From: Zoroaster sp. YZ-2022
Taxonomy: Eukaryota > Echinodermata > Asteroidea > Forcipulatida > Zoroasteridae
Reading direction: 5' to 3'
Assembly: GCA_029582265.1 (NCBI GenBank)
Contig: CM055837.1
Coordinates: forward strand, 3,953,148-4,017,147
Length of the DNA: 64,000 nt
Within the stretch, counting starts at the first letter, position 1; each line of letters opens with the position of its first letter. The position numbers were made by a program, and so were the translations under genes. A model generated the notes under the pieces. The model saw only the letters and a list, made by a program, of their open reading frames with translations, did not search any database and was not told where the DNA came from. Positions 1-12,681 of the stretch are shown one piece after another.

Positions 1-191
1 TAGTTTCATTCCACAATCAGATTACTTACATTTTTATCAAATCCATTGTTCGGTAACAATTGTACATCAAGGTCTGAATTAAACACAGTCAAGAATAAAC
101 CAAGAATTTTATTCCCAATAAAAATATCAACATTTTAATTGACCTACGTCTAGTTATTAAAACTACTGGCCCGTTACAAATGACTTTTATT

Positions 192-432
192 GAACCTGTC
201 AACGTCTCATCAAAGATAGTACACAGCTCTAATAGGTAAACCAGGACATTAATATTGAACACGGAATCCCTGTTCACACTGGTAAATCTATCAGTATCAG
301 GGTTTGTGAACCTGTCAACATCATATCAAAGATACATGTTGTACACAGCTCTAATAGGTAAACCAGGATGATATTAAAATTGTGAACACGGAATCCCTGT
401 TCACACTGGTAAATCTATCTGTATCAGGGTTT
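192..432. repeat. Two-copy tandem duplication (~115 bp)
   Basis: Copy 1 (192-304) and copy 2 (308-432) both run from GAACCTGTCAAC through ACACGGAATCCCTGTTCACAC to TATCAGGGTTT. They differ by small indels and substitutions. No coding potential was recognised. Confidence 0.85.
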
Positions 433-502
433 GGAATTAATAGTGGTCTGGTTGGATGATGTCTATTGCAACTGTAGTTAATGCTTTCATCGAGGTCATT
501 TG

Positions 503-1127
503 TTGCTTTAACGGGACAGTAACGTCTGCTTTAAAGGGACAGTACCGTCTGCTTTAAAGGGACAGTACCGTCTGCTTTAAAGGGACAGTACCGTCTGCTT
601 TAAAGGGACAGTACCGTCTGCTTTAAAGGGACAGTATCGTCTGCTTTAAAGGGACAGTACCGTCTGCTTTAAAGGGACAGTATCGTCTGCTTTAAAGGGA
701 CAGTACCGTCTGCTTTAAAGGGACAATAATGTCTGCTTTAAAGGGACAGTATCGTCTGCTTTAAAGGGACAGTATCGTCTGCTTTAAAGGGACAGTACCG
801 TCTGCTTTAAAGGGACAGTACCGTCTGCTTTAAAGGGACAGTACCATCTGCTTTAAAGGGACAGTACCGTCTGCTTTAAAGGGACAGTACCGTCTGCTTT
901 AAAGGGACAGTATCGTCTGCTTTAAAGGGACAGTATCGTCTGCTTTAAAGGGACAGTACCGTCTGCTTTAAAGGGACAGTATTGTCTGCTTTAAAGGGAC
1001 AGTATCATCTGCTTTAAAGGGATAGTACCATCTGCTTTAAAGGGACAGCAACGTCTGCTTTAAAGGGGCAGTATCGTCTGCTTTAAAGGGACAGTATCGT
1101 CTGCTTTAAAGGGGCAGTATCGTCACG
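503..1127. repeat. 23-bp minisatellite, ~27 copies
   Basis: The unit is TTTAAAGGGACAGTAYCGTC followed by TGC, repeated almost without indels. Most variants are a C/T change at one site (ACC or ATC). The last unit runs straight into the palindromic MITE at 1105-1340, whose end has the same TTTAAAGGGACAGTATCGTC. The array therefore looks like an expansion of that MITE's terminus. Confidence 0.95.
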
Positions 1128-1340
1128 ATCAGAACAGACTTTCAACAGAATATGGAATCGGTGTCCTAGTTTAAGATGAACAACACAGTGAAAATTACTG
1201 AAAATTACTGGCACTCATTTATGCAGCAGCAACGGTAATATGACCTTATCATGTGGGGTATTGTTTTCAGTCACTAAGTTATCTAAAACTAGCACTCTGA
1301 TTCAATGCCCTGTTGATCGTGACAATATTGTCCCTTTAAA
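1105..1340 (+). mobile_element. Palindromic MITE family A, copy 1
   Basis: About 230 bp with ends TTTAAAGGGRCAGTATCGTC and its complement (GATCGTGACRATAYTGTCCC then TTTAA). The two halves are near-complementary over about 90 bp: GGCATGGAATCGG in the left half answers CCGATTCCATGCC in the right. A 13-bp block (GAGCAGACTTTCA) occurs only in the left half. No ORF, so it is a non-autonomous hairpin element. Related copies lie at 2101, 2364, 14342, 18176 and 57878. Confidence 0.85.
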
Positions 1341-2100
1341 GGGAAGGTATAGCATCTGGTAATCACATGTACCTGATTACAAAATTACTGAATTATTATC
1401 CATCAACAACATCTTGGCATCACAGAATCCAAATCAGAGGTGAAGGTTAAAATCAATACTAAACATTACAGAAACGTATTTCTTAGGTTAAGTTACATGT
1501 ACAGTATTGATCGCCACAGCAACACCAGCTGAACTCTATCATCAAGATGTGTCATTTTGCCCTGGGTCAAATCAAGTGGTCTAGACTAAAACTCACAACT
1601 TGTATGCTCAAAACCTCTGTCATGCTCACTTCTCCAGCATTGTGTTGACATCAATGGTTTCCTACACGTACTACAATCAGTATCCAAGTCACCTGGAACA
1701 ACAGAGAAACCCTGAATCCGAAATGCAACAAAAGCCCTTCTGAACCAAAACACATCCCCGGTTTATCTCCACGGAGACTAGTAGTCTTCTCTCAGTCTGT
1801 GTCAGTCTGATTAGTCATTGACTTGAAATCGGACCGCCACATGAAGCACACCTCTATCACATCTCATCACATAACTTGTCAGAGCAGCTGAAGGGTTACA
1901 ACGCATGAAAGACAACACCACAGTACTTGCCAAGAACAACTTGATCATTCAAGCCAGACCTGGAAATGTCAAAGAGCGCATACTACCAAAAATGTCCCGA
2001 CTTGCACAAGTTTGTCACGTCAAATGAAACATGTGTAAGAGACTGACCATATATGTTTCTTGTTACCTCTTTAAGTATTGCTTATTCATACCCCTCTTAA
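1341..2100. other. Intergenic, nothing recognised
   Basis: Read on both strands; no extended ORF, RNA gene or clear repeat was found. Confidence 0.6.
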
Positions 2101-2325
2101 TTAAAGGGACAGTATCGTCACGATCAGAGCAGACTTCCAACATGGCATGGAATCAATGTCCTAATTTAAACTGGACACAGTGACTGCAAATTACTGGCTC
2201 ATTTATGCAGCAGCAACAGTAACATTACCTTATCATGTGGGAAATTATTTTCAGTGACTGAGTTAATCTAAAAACAAGCACTTTGATTCCATGTCCTGTT
2301 GGTCGTGACGATACTGCCCCTTTAA
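2101..2325 (+). mobile_element. Palindromic MITE family A, copy 2
   Basis: Full-length copy from TTAAAGGGACAGTATCGTCA to GTGACGATACTGCCCCTTTAA, in the same orientation as copy 1. It carries the left-half-specific GAGCAGACTT block. Confidence 0.85.
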
Positions 2326-2363
2326 AGTGTACATGTGAATGCCAAAATAACAGATGTAATAAG

Positions 2364-2572
2364 TTAAAGGGACAGTATCGTCACGATCAACAGGGCATGG
2401 AATCGGAGTGCTAGTTTTAGATTAACTCAGTGACTGAAATTAATAGCCCGCATGATAAGGTCATATTACCATTGCTGCTGCATAAATGAGCCAGTAATTT
2501 TCAGTCACTGTGTTATTATTAAACTAGGACATTGATAGTCTGCTCTGATCGTGACGATACTGCCCCTTTAAT
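2364..2572 (-). mobile_element. Palindromic MITE family A, copy 3 (inverted)
   Basis: Starts TTAAAGGGACAGTATCGTCA and has the AGTCTGCTCTGATCGTGACG side on the right, so it is inverted relative to copy 2, only 38 bp away. The pair forms a close inverted arrangement. Confidence 0.85.
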
Positions 2573-2619
2573 TAACCTATGGTATCAATTTATAAATAAA
2601 TTTTTAAAGAAATATCAGG

Positions 2620-2790
2620 CCTGAAATTTTACAGAGGCCATGGCCTCCATTGCCCTGATCTTGGCCTTGGTGCCCCTTAAAATTTTTCCCATAGACATTG
2701 TGATATTCTAATGAAAGTGCCCTTTACTCAGGAAAAGTGGCATTGCCAATACAAGAATGAAATTACAGAGCTGAAATATTTCCCTTTTTT
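2620..2790. repeat. Dispersed repeat ('CAAGAATGAAATT' family)
   Basis: Contains GAGGCCATGGCCTC, TGCCCTTTACTCAG and CAAGAATGAAATTACAG. Related sequence lies at about 7170-7258 in the same orientation and, inverted and doubled, at 15476-15750. No termini were resolved. Confidence 0.6.
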
Positions 2791-2845
2791 CATGTTTTTT
2801 TACCAGCATTTTTTCCCAAATCCTTCTATGACTGCAAGCGACAAA

Positions 2846-3008
2846 AGCACTATCTTGAGGGTGGTCAAAATGACAGTCAAACCAGTCAAAAATGCCCCTG
2901 TGTGCACAGTTGGGTTCAACAGTCCAAAACAGGCAGTTGACTGATTTTGACCACTATAGCTACTTGCCACTAAAGTTCAGCTACAGTACATGTATAGTAG
3001 GAGGGTTT
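2846..3008. repeat. Fragment of the MITE with TAGTAGGAGGGTT ends
   Basis: The stretch CCAGTCAAAAATGCCCCTGT ... GGCAGTTGACTG ... TAGTAGGAGGGTT matches the right half of the intact element at 26739-27055. The left terminus is missing. Confidence 0.65.
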
Positions 3009-3916
3009 TGAGTAAGAAAATTGCTACATGTATTTAACTTTCAGAAAGTAAACATACCGGTACCATATAAATGGGATATTTCTCAAAATAATTTATGTCG
3101 AATTAAATTTATAATAGGCTCGCCATTAATGTATTTTTGAAAGTTATTTACTGTCAAACACGGCTTCTGACTATTATATTGTGCAGTAATTTACTGTCTT
3201 TCTCTAAGTAAAACGCAATGTTCAAAGACCCAACTCCAAATACTTGAAATATTTCCACAGCAGCTGGGACTAAAAAACTATCCGCAATAAACTATCCACA
3301 AAATTATGACAAGAAATATAGACTACCAAAATAAACATATTTTTATACTCACTGTTATAATGCTTTAAAAAAATGGCACCAAACGATGTCAAATTTCACC
3401 AAACTGAATCCACATAAAAATCAAAGTCAGCTGGTGGACAGATTCACTTTGGCACCAGCTTTGGCTTGCCGTAGATAAACAGAGATTTCCGATTTTTTTT
3501 TCAGAAGCCACAAAGTTGCTGAACTTACTCGTGCAGTAGAGTGAGTCTTGTACAACCAATGCCCTTACACTCACCTCAATGTTCAGTTAGACGGTGATTT
3601 CATTCTCCGATGCTGTGATTAGTTGTGATTTCCTCACATCTATATTGCGGGGCCTAGAACTGTCCATCATAATCATCTTGCCAGTGATTGGATACTGAAA
3701 GTGGATAGAACAGCAGATGATGCATTATTCATCATGCAAATGAGGGTGTTTGGAAATAAAACAATGACCTTTTGAACTTAATCAATTTGGATTTAAAGAG
3801 AGAATTAGCTGTTGCAAAGTTGGATTTAGTTTAACCTTAACACCAAACAAACAAATCTTTTTTGCCATGTTTAAAAATAATAATTAGTATTTTGTTAAGT
3901 AACAAAATACCCTGTT
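3009..3916. other. Intergenic, nothing recognised
   Basis: AT-rich sequence with only short chance ORFs on either strand. Confidence 0.6.
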
Positions 3917-3956
3917 CAAAGTCTGCTCTGATCTTGACGATATTGTCCCTTTAAGG
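3917..3956. mobile_element. MITE family A end fragment
   Basis: AAAGTCTGCTCTGATCTTGA through ATTGTCCCTTTAA matches one terminus of the palindromic family. The rest of the element is absent. Confidence 0.7.
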
Positions 3957-4857
3957 GGAGGGGACTCAACTCATTAGAGGAGGGTGCACATGCCAATTGT
4001 GTACAGAGGATACATAACCAGGCCTAGCTTGTTCTAGCAAGCCGAAGTAGTCTGAAATGAAAGACCCAAGGCTAAGTAATTATTGATAAGTAGAGAAAAC
4101 AGGCTGTGGTACATCATTGAGAGTCCTTCAATCAAGTCATGCATAACAAATCGATTCAAACAAGAACCCTCAGAAATGAGTCCATTGCACTGTGCATGAT
4201 AAGTAGAAAGTCCACTCACAGAAGAAGACTGACCCAGAGCTTTTGTTTGTCCAGGACTGTTTGTCCATTCAATTGTTCAAATTCAAGCCACTGTCCATAA
4301 CCATCACCTAGCTCTGGCCCTACCTCAAGGACATAGGAATTAAAGCAATGTGGTGTCAACTTTGGAAACATCTTGAGGGATGTGAACATTGTTATGGAGC
4401 ATGATAACTTGGCTCATTAAATTCCTCCAGACCCTGGTACCCACTCCCAGACAAAAGATGTTCTTGTAGACACAATGTTCGTCTTAACACCTAGGAGTGC
4501 ACCCCCACTAAATAGTGAGAAATTCATGCGCCGAGCTGTGTACTAATCAATCATCAAATATTTCTGAAAAACAAAGATTTGAGGGCCATACATTTGAGGG
4601 ATTGTGTAAAAATGGTCCAATATCATGACCTGGGGGTCCTTGGCTTCCAACTTTGATTATTTTGGATACACTAGGCCCTGAAAAAGTAGTCCTAATTCGA
4701 TTTCAAGCATAAAGGCCTTACTCCAAAATGGCTGCTTTTCAGTGTGGGTGTTTTCACTACTGTAGAGAGTGGTTTCCATTGGGATGCAAATAACTCAACA
4801 GGCCTCTGGACAATCCACATTAAATTGAGAATAAAATAATAGCTTCTTTATACCATA
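3957..4857. other. Intergenic, nothing recognised
   Basis: Short ORFs (for example a 61-codon frame at 4034-4219) show no recognisable protein features. Confidence 0.6.
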
Positions 4858-5621
4858 ATATATTTCACTCAGTAGTTTTTTCACAGTAGTTGCATTATAC
4901 CCAGACCTTACTCAACACAACAAAATATTTCAGAAATTTGTTATATGTTACACTATATATAAGGGGCCACTCAGAATTATCAATGTTTTCAAATTTCGAT
5001 TTTTGTTCGAAAATGTGGGTGGGTGGGTCCATGAAAATAATTGAAAATCGAAATTTAATTTTCAATTTAAAAACAAAAAACAGAGAAAAATGTACCCGGC
5101 GCGACGGTCTCTTTCCAATCGTCGGTGTCATTCCGTTGTCAGTCAAGCTTGTCCCGATAGTCTACCTCATTCCAATGGTAGATATATGGGGAGACCGAGC
5201 ACATGGGGATAATGTTGGTTAATTCGTGTAATCAGTGAAGTAGACTTGATTTCAAGTCGGTAATTGGTTGAGGTTTGTTGGTACAACACAGGCCGATACG
5301 TCCACGCGGTACGTCAGCAGAATTCTGATCCTCAATGAGCGATGAATAATCCTAGCATATGACATGCTCAGTGCAGCGCCATGCCGATAAAACAGTCGCA
5401 AAAAAAAAATTGAAAAAAAAATTTGAAATTTAAAAACATTGATAAATTAATTCTGAGTGGCCCCTAAGAGAAAAAAGTTACATTTTATGCACGTCCGAAA
5501 AATGTAACGTGTGTAACCAGCATTTTCTATTAAATAGCGTACATTTAACAAATTTATTTTCTTGTGCTGATTAAGGTCCGGGCATAATGCAACTACTGTG
5601 AAAAACTGATGAGTGAAATAT
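4858..5621. mobile_element. Foldback element (~765 bp) with nested inverted repeats
   Basis: Outer arms pair: TATATTTCACTCAGTAG with TTTCACAGTAGTTGCATTAT at the left is answered by ATAATGCAACTACTGTGAAA and CTGATGAGTGAAATATA at the right. Inner arms also pair: AAGGGGCCACTCAGAATTAT with TTAATTCTGAGTGGCCCCTAA. The middle is A/T-rich plus about 250 bp of mixed sequence. The overlapping 110- and 83-codon frames inside are by-products. Probably a non-autonomous DNA element; superfamily not determined. Confidence 0.75.
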
Positions 5622-6142
5622 ACATGTAAGGAAATAATGGCTTTAAGAGCACAAGACCTCAAAAGTGTCACGTGAGTAACCATGGAATTACCCAAATCAT
5701 CATTGAGTCATGAAGCAACATTTGATGTAATTTTTGCTTCAACCAACATTACTGAGATTCCGTTTCAGGTAAACGTGTCTAAGTGAAGAGATGTTTACGC
5801 CTTAACCATGACTTGACATTCACTGTCTGCATTTCCTCATTGCATGCAACACCTACCACTTCCTGACATAATTTCCATATCTGGTTTTTATACTGAATCT
5901 TATCTGCTAGGGATCGGGTCAATGTCATCTGAAGGCTCTTTGACCATTAAACCACTTCATTTCCTTCGCAGAAGTTTTATTGATACATTCCAAGAAGCAA
6001 TTATTTAGAGAATGTCTTGATTTTTTTTGTTTAATCTTAATTATGATTCAGTAGGAATCGAACAGTTAGCTTTGGGAGGTAAAAAAAACTGATGTTAGCA
6101 CCGATGGCACTTTCACAGATTGAATACTATCTGAAAAATTGT
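5622..6142. other. Intergenic, nothing recognised
   Basis: No coding, RNA or repeat signal could be supported. Confidence 0.55.
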
Positions 6143-6548
6143 TTTAGGTAAAGCCAAAAAAAGTCTCCAGTTTCTGGTCATAGGTCGGCTTCAAAATTGG
6201 TACCATGACGCGTTTTTTTTTTTTTCGGTTTTTTTTCGGCCATCTTTTTTCTTTTTGCCAACAGGGAAATACATGATACATGTACATTGTATACGCGGGG
6301 ACCAAATTTCCCATAAACAAAGTATGGTGTCTAAGAGAGGCCTCACAAATCAGGCAAATGTTGATACCCCTATGTGAAAAAGTCGTTTAAAGTACAGCAT
6401 GACAGAATTCCAATCAATCCAGCAATTTTGGCTGCAATTGGACATCATTTCATAGAAGAAAAAAAAGAAAATTAAGAATGCTGACGTACTGTCTTAGGTG
6501 ACGTGCACGGAGACCAGAAACCAGAGATCTTTTTTTTTTGCCTAAAGG
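6143..6548. mobile_element. MITE-like inverted-repeat element (~405 bp)
   Basis: The left end TTTTAGGTAAAGCC...GTCTCCAGTTTCTGGTC is answered by GACCAGAAACCAGAGA...TTGCCTAAAGG at the right. The terminal repeats are imperfect, about 38 bp, and the interior is rich in T and A runs. No ORF. Confidence 0.65.
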
Positions 6549-7320
6549 GGCTGGTGACAGGCACAAAATCTACTCTTATAGTGCTCTAGTAATTATTTTA
6601 ACTAAAATTAAGGAAAAAACTAAAACTCACTAAACAAATAATAAAATCTAAACTAATCTTAAACAGAAACAAACAAGAAAAAATAAAAAATAAAATAAAA
6701 TAAATAAACTAACCTTAACCACAAAAAACAAAGAAACACAGCTAAAAATGAACAAATAAGACCACAAATGGAACTATGACCCAAATACTTGGAATATCAC
6801 ATGATTCACATTTAATAGTGCTGAAAATCAACAGTACATATAGTGTATGTATTTATTGATCTAACTGTAATCTGTTTCGTCACACCATCTGTTTCCACAC
6901 ATTTCTTTGCCAAACACAAATTTTTATTTATACATAAAATCTCCCCCTGACTGCTGAGATTTACAATGTATTTCTAACCAATTTGTCACGTACATTTGTT
7001 TGAAAGTTGGAAGGCCATGCAAGTAGTCATGCTCAATATTTCAATTGTAATTGTTTATTTGCCGAACCTGACTACGGAAGTCACAACATCGCATTTCATC
7101 TTGGATTAACCCACAATACTAAAAACATGAATGGGTGAATCAGGACAACTTGCATGGCAAAAAGATTTTGAATTTAGGACATTCTGATATTCCACATTGG
7201 AAGTGCCCTTTACTCAGTAAAAGTGGCCTTGTCACTACAAGAATGAAATTCTAGGCATGCTAAATCCCATATTAGTTAGAATGAATACTGAATGAATACT
7301 GAATGAATACTGAATGCATT
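6549..7320. other. Intergenic; A-rich tract and small repeats
   Basis: 6600-6760 is strongly A-rich. 7170-7258 is a copy of the dispersed 'CAAGAATGAAATT' family. An 11-bp repeat (GAATGAATACT, three copies) lies at about 7280-7316, before the SINE. Confidence 0.6.
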
Positions 7321-7329
7321 GTCACTATC

Positions 7330-8610
<1,281 letters not shown>

Positions 8611-9850
8611 CACATCACAAGAGAACCAAGTCAACAAATGCTGACCAGATTGATAAAAATCAATATACAAATATCATTACCATAATCTGTGTGCAAACTA
8701 CAATGGGATTTCATGCCAAGATCAATTTGATCAGCCACAGTGGAATTTCACTGGTTTGATCAATGGGATATTTCTGCGTGCTAAAACTTGTCCGTAACCA
8801 AGCTACATGTATATTGTGAATGAGATTTGTAGCTGGACAGTGCGATTCTATTAGCACTTTGCACTCACAGAACTACACATATCAGGGTCTATGATGAAGT
8901 GAATGATTTAGGTGTTACTAAATGACAATTTATGTTACAAATTATTTTTACAAACAGAAAAGATTGTTTCAAGTTATTTTTAGATAAGTTATTGTTTGTT
9001 ATCAACCAAGTACCGAGTATATTCTTAAATCTTCCTGTTAAAGCTTGTATAACACTTTTGGTAAAATCTTTTTATGCATCTAATTCTAAACCAACCTGTA
9101 AAATTGTCAGATGGGATACTCTCGTTAAAGAAGAAAATCGTGAAAATGTAGGGCCGTGCGTTTTCAGTTATTTCGGGAACCTGATACCCCAAATTTGAAA
9201 TCGTCGGTTACCCATAAACAATTTTGTAAAAACACAAATACTCCTGAATGTATAAAATAACCAATGCAAAGTTTCACACAAAAGCCGGCCAGTATGTGGA
9301 AGACTGTCGGAAAATGTTACTTCTAAAGCCTTCATCCAAGTTTTCATCTTGTTAGAAAAAAATCTGAGACTTTTATTATTTTGTGTGGCTTAAAATATTC
9401 AGTTGGAATTTTTAAAAGTCATTAACAGGTAATTGGAACCGAAAAATGGAACCGGGTAATGACATTTTTGGTTGGGTATCCAGGTACCCGGACACCCGGC
9501 CCAGCCTTATAAAAATGCAATAAGATTTTTCTTATTCATTACAATATGAAATGTACATTACGTCTCTGAAAGACAAAAATGTATTTGCACTTAGTACTTA
9601 CTAAAATGATAGCACCTCAATCACGTACATGATACTGTCATCAATGAATTTATGTTTAGTTTCATATAAATATATGTGATAATTAATGTTTTTCATGTAT
9701 TCTGGAAACATTTTGCAATAATTACAGTTTTTCTTGTTTTTCCCTTCTTTTTTTAAAGAAAATTATGTTCTGCATTTAAATTTCGATAAAAGTCATAACA
9801 TGCAGTGTATGTGAACCAGCACTACATTCATCTGGTCGTGTGTACGGGGT
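8611..9850. other. Intergenic, nothing recognised
   Basis: An 88-codon frame at 8932-9198 has no recognisable motif. The rest is AT-rich. Confidence 0.55.
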
Positions 9851-9851
9851 T

Positions 9852-10166
9852 AAGACAACTCGACCCATGTGACAACTCGACCCTTGTGACAACTCGACCC
9901 TTGTGACAACTCGACCCTTGTGACAACTCGACCCACGAGACAACTCGACCCACGAGACAACTCGACCTATATGACAACTCGACCCATGTGACAACTCGAC
10001 CCTTGTGACAACTCGACCCTTGTGACAACTCGACCCACGAGACAACTCGACCCTTGTGACAACTCGACCCTAAAGACAACTCGACCCTTGTGACAACTCG
10101 ACCCACGAGACAACTCAACCCTTGTGACAACTTGACCTACGTGACAAGTCGACACGGACAACTCAA
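9852..10166. repeat. 17-bp minisatellite, ~18 copies
   Basis: The unit is GACAACTCGACCC plus a 4-base variable end (TTGT, ACGA, ATGT and others). Because 17 is not a multiple of three, all three minus frames stay open and read Gly-Ser-Ser-Cys-His-like peptides. These are not considered genes. Confidence 0.95.
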
Positions 10167-11060
10167 CCCAATTTATTGTTGCTTAGAAGTGGATCATCGT
10201 TTTCCCTCAAAAAAAGATTGATCACTAGGCTTATTCTAGCACCAAGAATGGCTTAAAGTTCTAGCACAAATTCATTCATTTACCCCGTAATACATGCGCT
10301 GGCGAAATTAGTTTTTAATGTTTAATGTTAATTCATGCGACGGTGCATTGCTTTACGGACCCATTGTGCATGTAACATATAGTACTAGTATTCATCGGCA
10401 TTTACTATTTACTTATTTTAATTGGTGTGGTTTTTTGTACTTATTAGTTTCCCTTCTAGATCGCATCACAACTAATTATATACAAATGTACACAGCAGGC
10501 TTTGTAAGGGGATCCTTTGTAATTATCAGGTTTGATTGTAGGCAGCAGCTTGGTTTTGATTGACTGCACTTCTGCTGCCAAACATATATAGGCCCTATTG
10601 ATTTCTGTTCATCAAAGAGCCGTGCTATGAGAAGTTTAACAGTGACCGTGAGCGACAGGTGTCATCACAGGATGTCAACGCACAATTGCCCGCTCTTGCC
10701 TGTCGTCAAAACATGATTCATAAAAATATATATATTGGGAAAAGATTTAAGACATATTTAACTCTTGGAAAATCCTTTTAAGAATGTTGTAAATACTAGT
10801 TGCAGTAAATATACCTAATCCCCGGAGAAAATATAATATTAAATAAAAAGAAGAGTCCAAATGTATAAAAATTTTAAATATTATATTTTATTGAATGCCA
10901 TTCAAATAATAAACCATAAAAGGTCAATAAAATCAACGACAATAGGCATATAATTAGGCCCTACACATTTTTAACACGTGTTCATGCCCATTGCCGGTAA
11001 CGGCTTTTCTCCCTCGCCCCTGTGGACGAATGCGAGATATTACGAAAGCCCATTAGTGCC
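10167..11060. other. Intergenic, nothing recognised
   Basis: AT-rich, with short chance frames only (for example 10318-10563). Confidence 0.55.
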
Positions 11061-11068
11061 AACGCTTT

Positions 11069-11705
11069 TTTATTTTCGAGAGCAGTTATTTATATTTTCG
11101 AGAGCAGTTATTTTTATTTTCAAGAGCAGTTATTTTTATTTTCGGGATCTTTACGAAACAAAGTTTTGGTCGCGGGCCTTGCCTTATTTTATGTACAACA
11201 ACGATTACAGGCCTGATAGCGGAATGGCCCTGTTTCACAAAGGCCATAGGACGCGCAGTCTATTTTTAGTAACTTTCGGTTTTACCACTATTTATATTTT
11301 CGAGAGCAGTTATTTTTATTTTCCAGAGCAGTTATTTATATTTTCGAGAGCAATTATTTATATTTTCGAGAGCAGTTATTTATATTTTCCAGAGCAGTTA
11401 TTTATATTTTCGAGAGCAGTTATTTTTATTTTCGAGGGCAGTTATTTATATTTTCCAGAGCAGTTATTTTTATTTTCCAGAGCAGTTATTTATATTTTCG
11501 AGAGCAATTATTTATATTTTCCAGAGCAGTTATTTTTATTTTCCAGAGCAGTTATTTATATTTTCGAGAGCAGTTAGGCCCTATTTATATTTTCCAGAGC
11601 AGTTATTTATATTTTCGAGAGCAGTTATTTTTATTTTCCAGAGCAGTTATTTTTATTTTCCAGAGCAGTTATTTATATTTTCGAGAGCAATTATTTATAT
11701 TTCCT
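11069..11705. repeat. 22-bp minisatellite in two blocks
   Basis: The unit is TATTTATATTTTCGAGAGCA plus GT, with variants TTTTTATTTT and CCAGAGCAG. A short block (11069-11148) and a long block (11289-11705) are separated by ~140 bp of unrelated sequence. A 199-codon plus frame (10978-11577) comes from the repeat, since three 22-bp units equal 22 codons. Confidence 0.92.
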
Positions 11706-12644
11706 TATAGAAGAAGCGAACGAAGACTACTTAATTCGTTGGTGTTTATTTCGACGGTAGTGGAAAATTATTGAGAAAATGAAACATTAATATCATGGTT
11801 ATGAAAAGAAATCTTTTATTTGACAAAATGTTAACAGCATTTTTACACATTTCAAAGTTTTAAAGTAGGCCTAGGGTACTTTTAGTTTTTGCAAAAATTT
11901 TAACCACCTTCTTTGGAGAGCTTCTCCAAATTATACCATTTTATTTTTAAAATGATCATGATCATTGCATTGAAATTCATGATCATGCATTGAAATTCAG
12001 CATTTTACAAGAGAATCCTTCACTGAAACAAACTGAAACACCAAACTGCTAATTTCACTTGTAAGTTACCGTCCAGTTGATTATATAACCTTAGCTTAGC
12101 CTTAGGTGCGTCATTTAGGGTAAATTGAGGATAAACAAACTGCATGATTTTAGTGCCACGTTTATGCTTATAAATGTAACATTATCCAGAAAATACATCT
12201 ATGTAAGCAATGTTTATATTCATTCAAAAAATAGTATTCAACTTACCAATTTTACAACGAAATGTTACATTTTTAGCAAAGATGTTTTAATTTTCTCGTA
12301 AGGTCCAGTCGCCATTTTGGTTCCTAACTGCAGTCAATGTACACAATCCCACTTTATGAAAGCAACTCACTGGTTGGTCGCCTTCTGTGAAAGGCCACTT
12401 GTGATTGGTGCAAGCTTTCACGCATGAGTAAATTTGCATAAGTAATTATTTTTTTTGTCATTGTTATTTTCTATAAAATGTGCATATTCCTTTGAGGTGA
12501 CAAATAAAATGTTTGGAATCAAGTGTGCTTCGTACCATAGGAAAGCGGCGATCCTATAACTTATTTTGTTCATTTCGTGCGCTAGTCTGGAATTAATTGG
12601 TTTGATCGATTTTGTCAACATATGTTCCCTTTGGGACTGACACA
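11706..12644. other. Intergenic, nothing recognised
   Basis: AT-rich; no supported coding or RNA signal. Confidence 0.55.
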
Positions 12645-12681
12645 CCATGGAGGTAAAAATAGACTATTTTTACCTCCATGG
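12645..12681. repeat. 37-bp perfect palindrome
   Basis: Arms CCATGGAGGTAAAAATAG and CTATTTTTACCTCCATGG (18 bp) are separated by a single A. The flanks ACAC on both sides are also similar. Function unknown. Confidence 0.9.

Noticed and set aside
8932..9198. 88-codon plus frame as a gene
   Set aside because: No recognisable motif, AT-rich codons and no splice signals that fit.
9776..10161. Three overlapping minus-strand frames rich in Gly-Ser-Ser-Cys-His
   Set aside because: They come from a 17-bp minisatellite that lacks stop codons in any frame.
10978..11577. 199-codon plus-strand frame with IFSRAVI repeats
   Set aside because: It follows the 22-bp minisatellite; no start context, no conserved domain.
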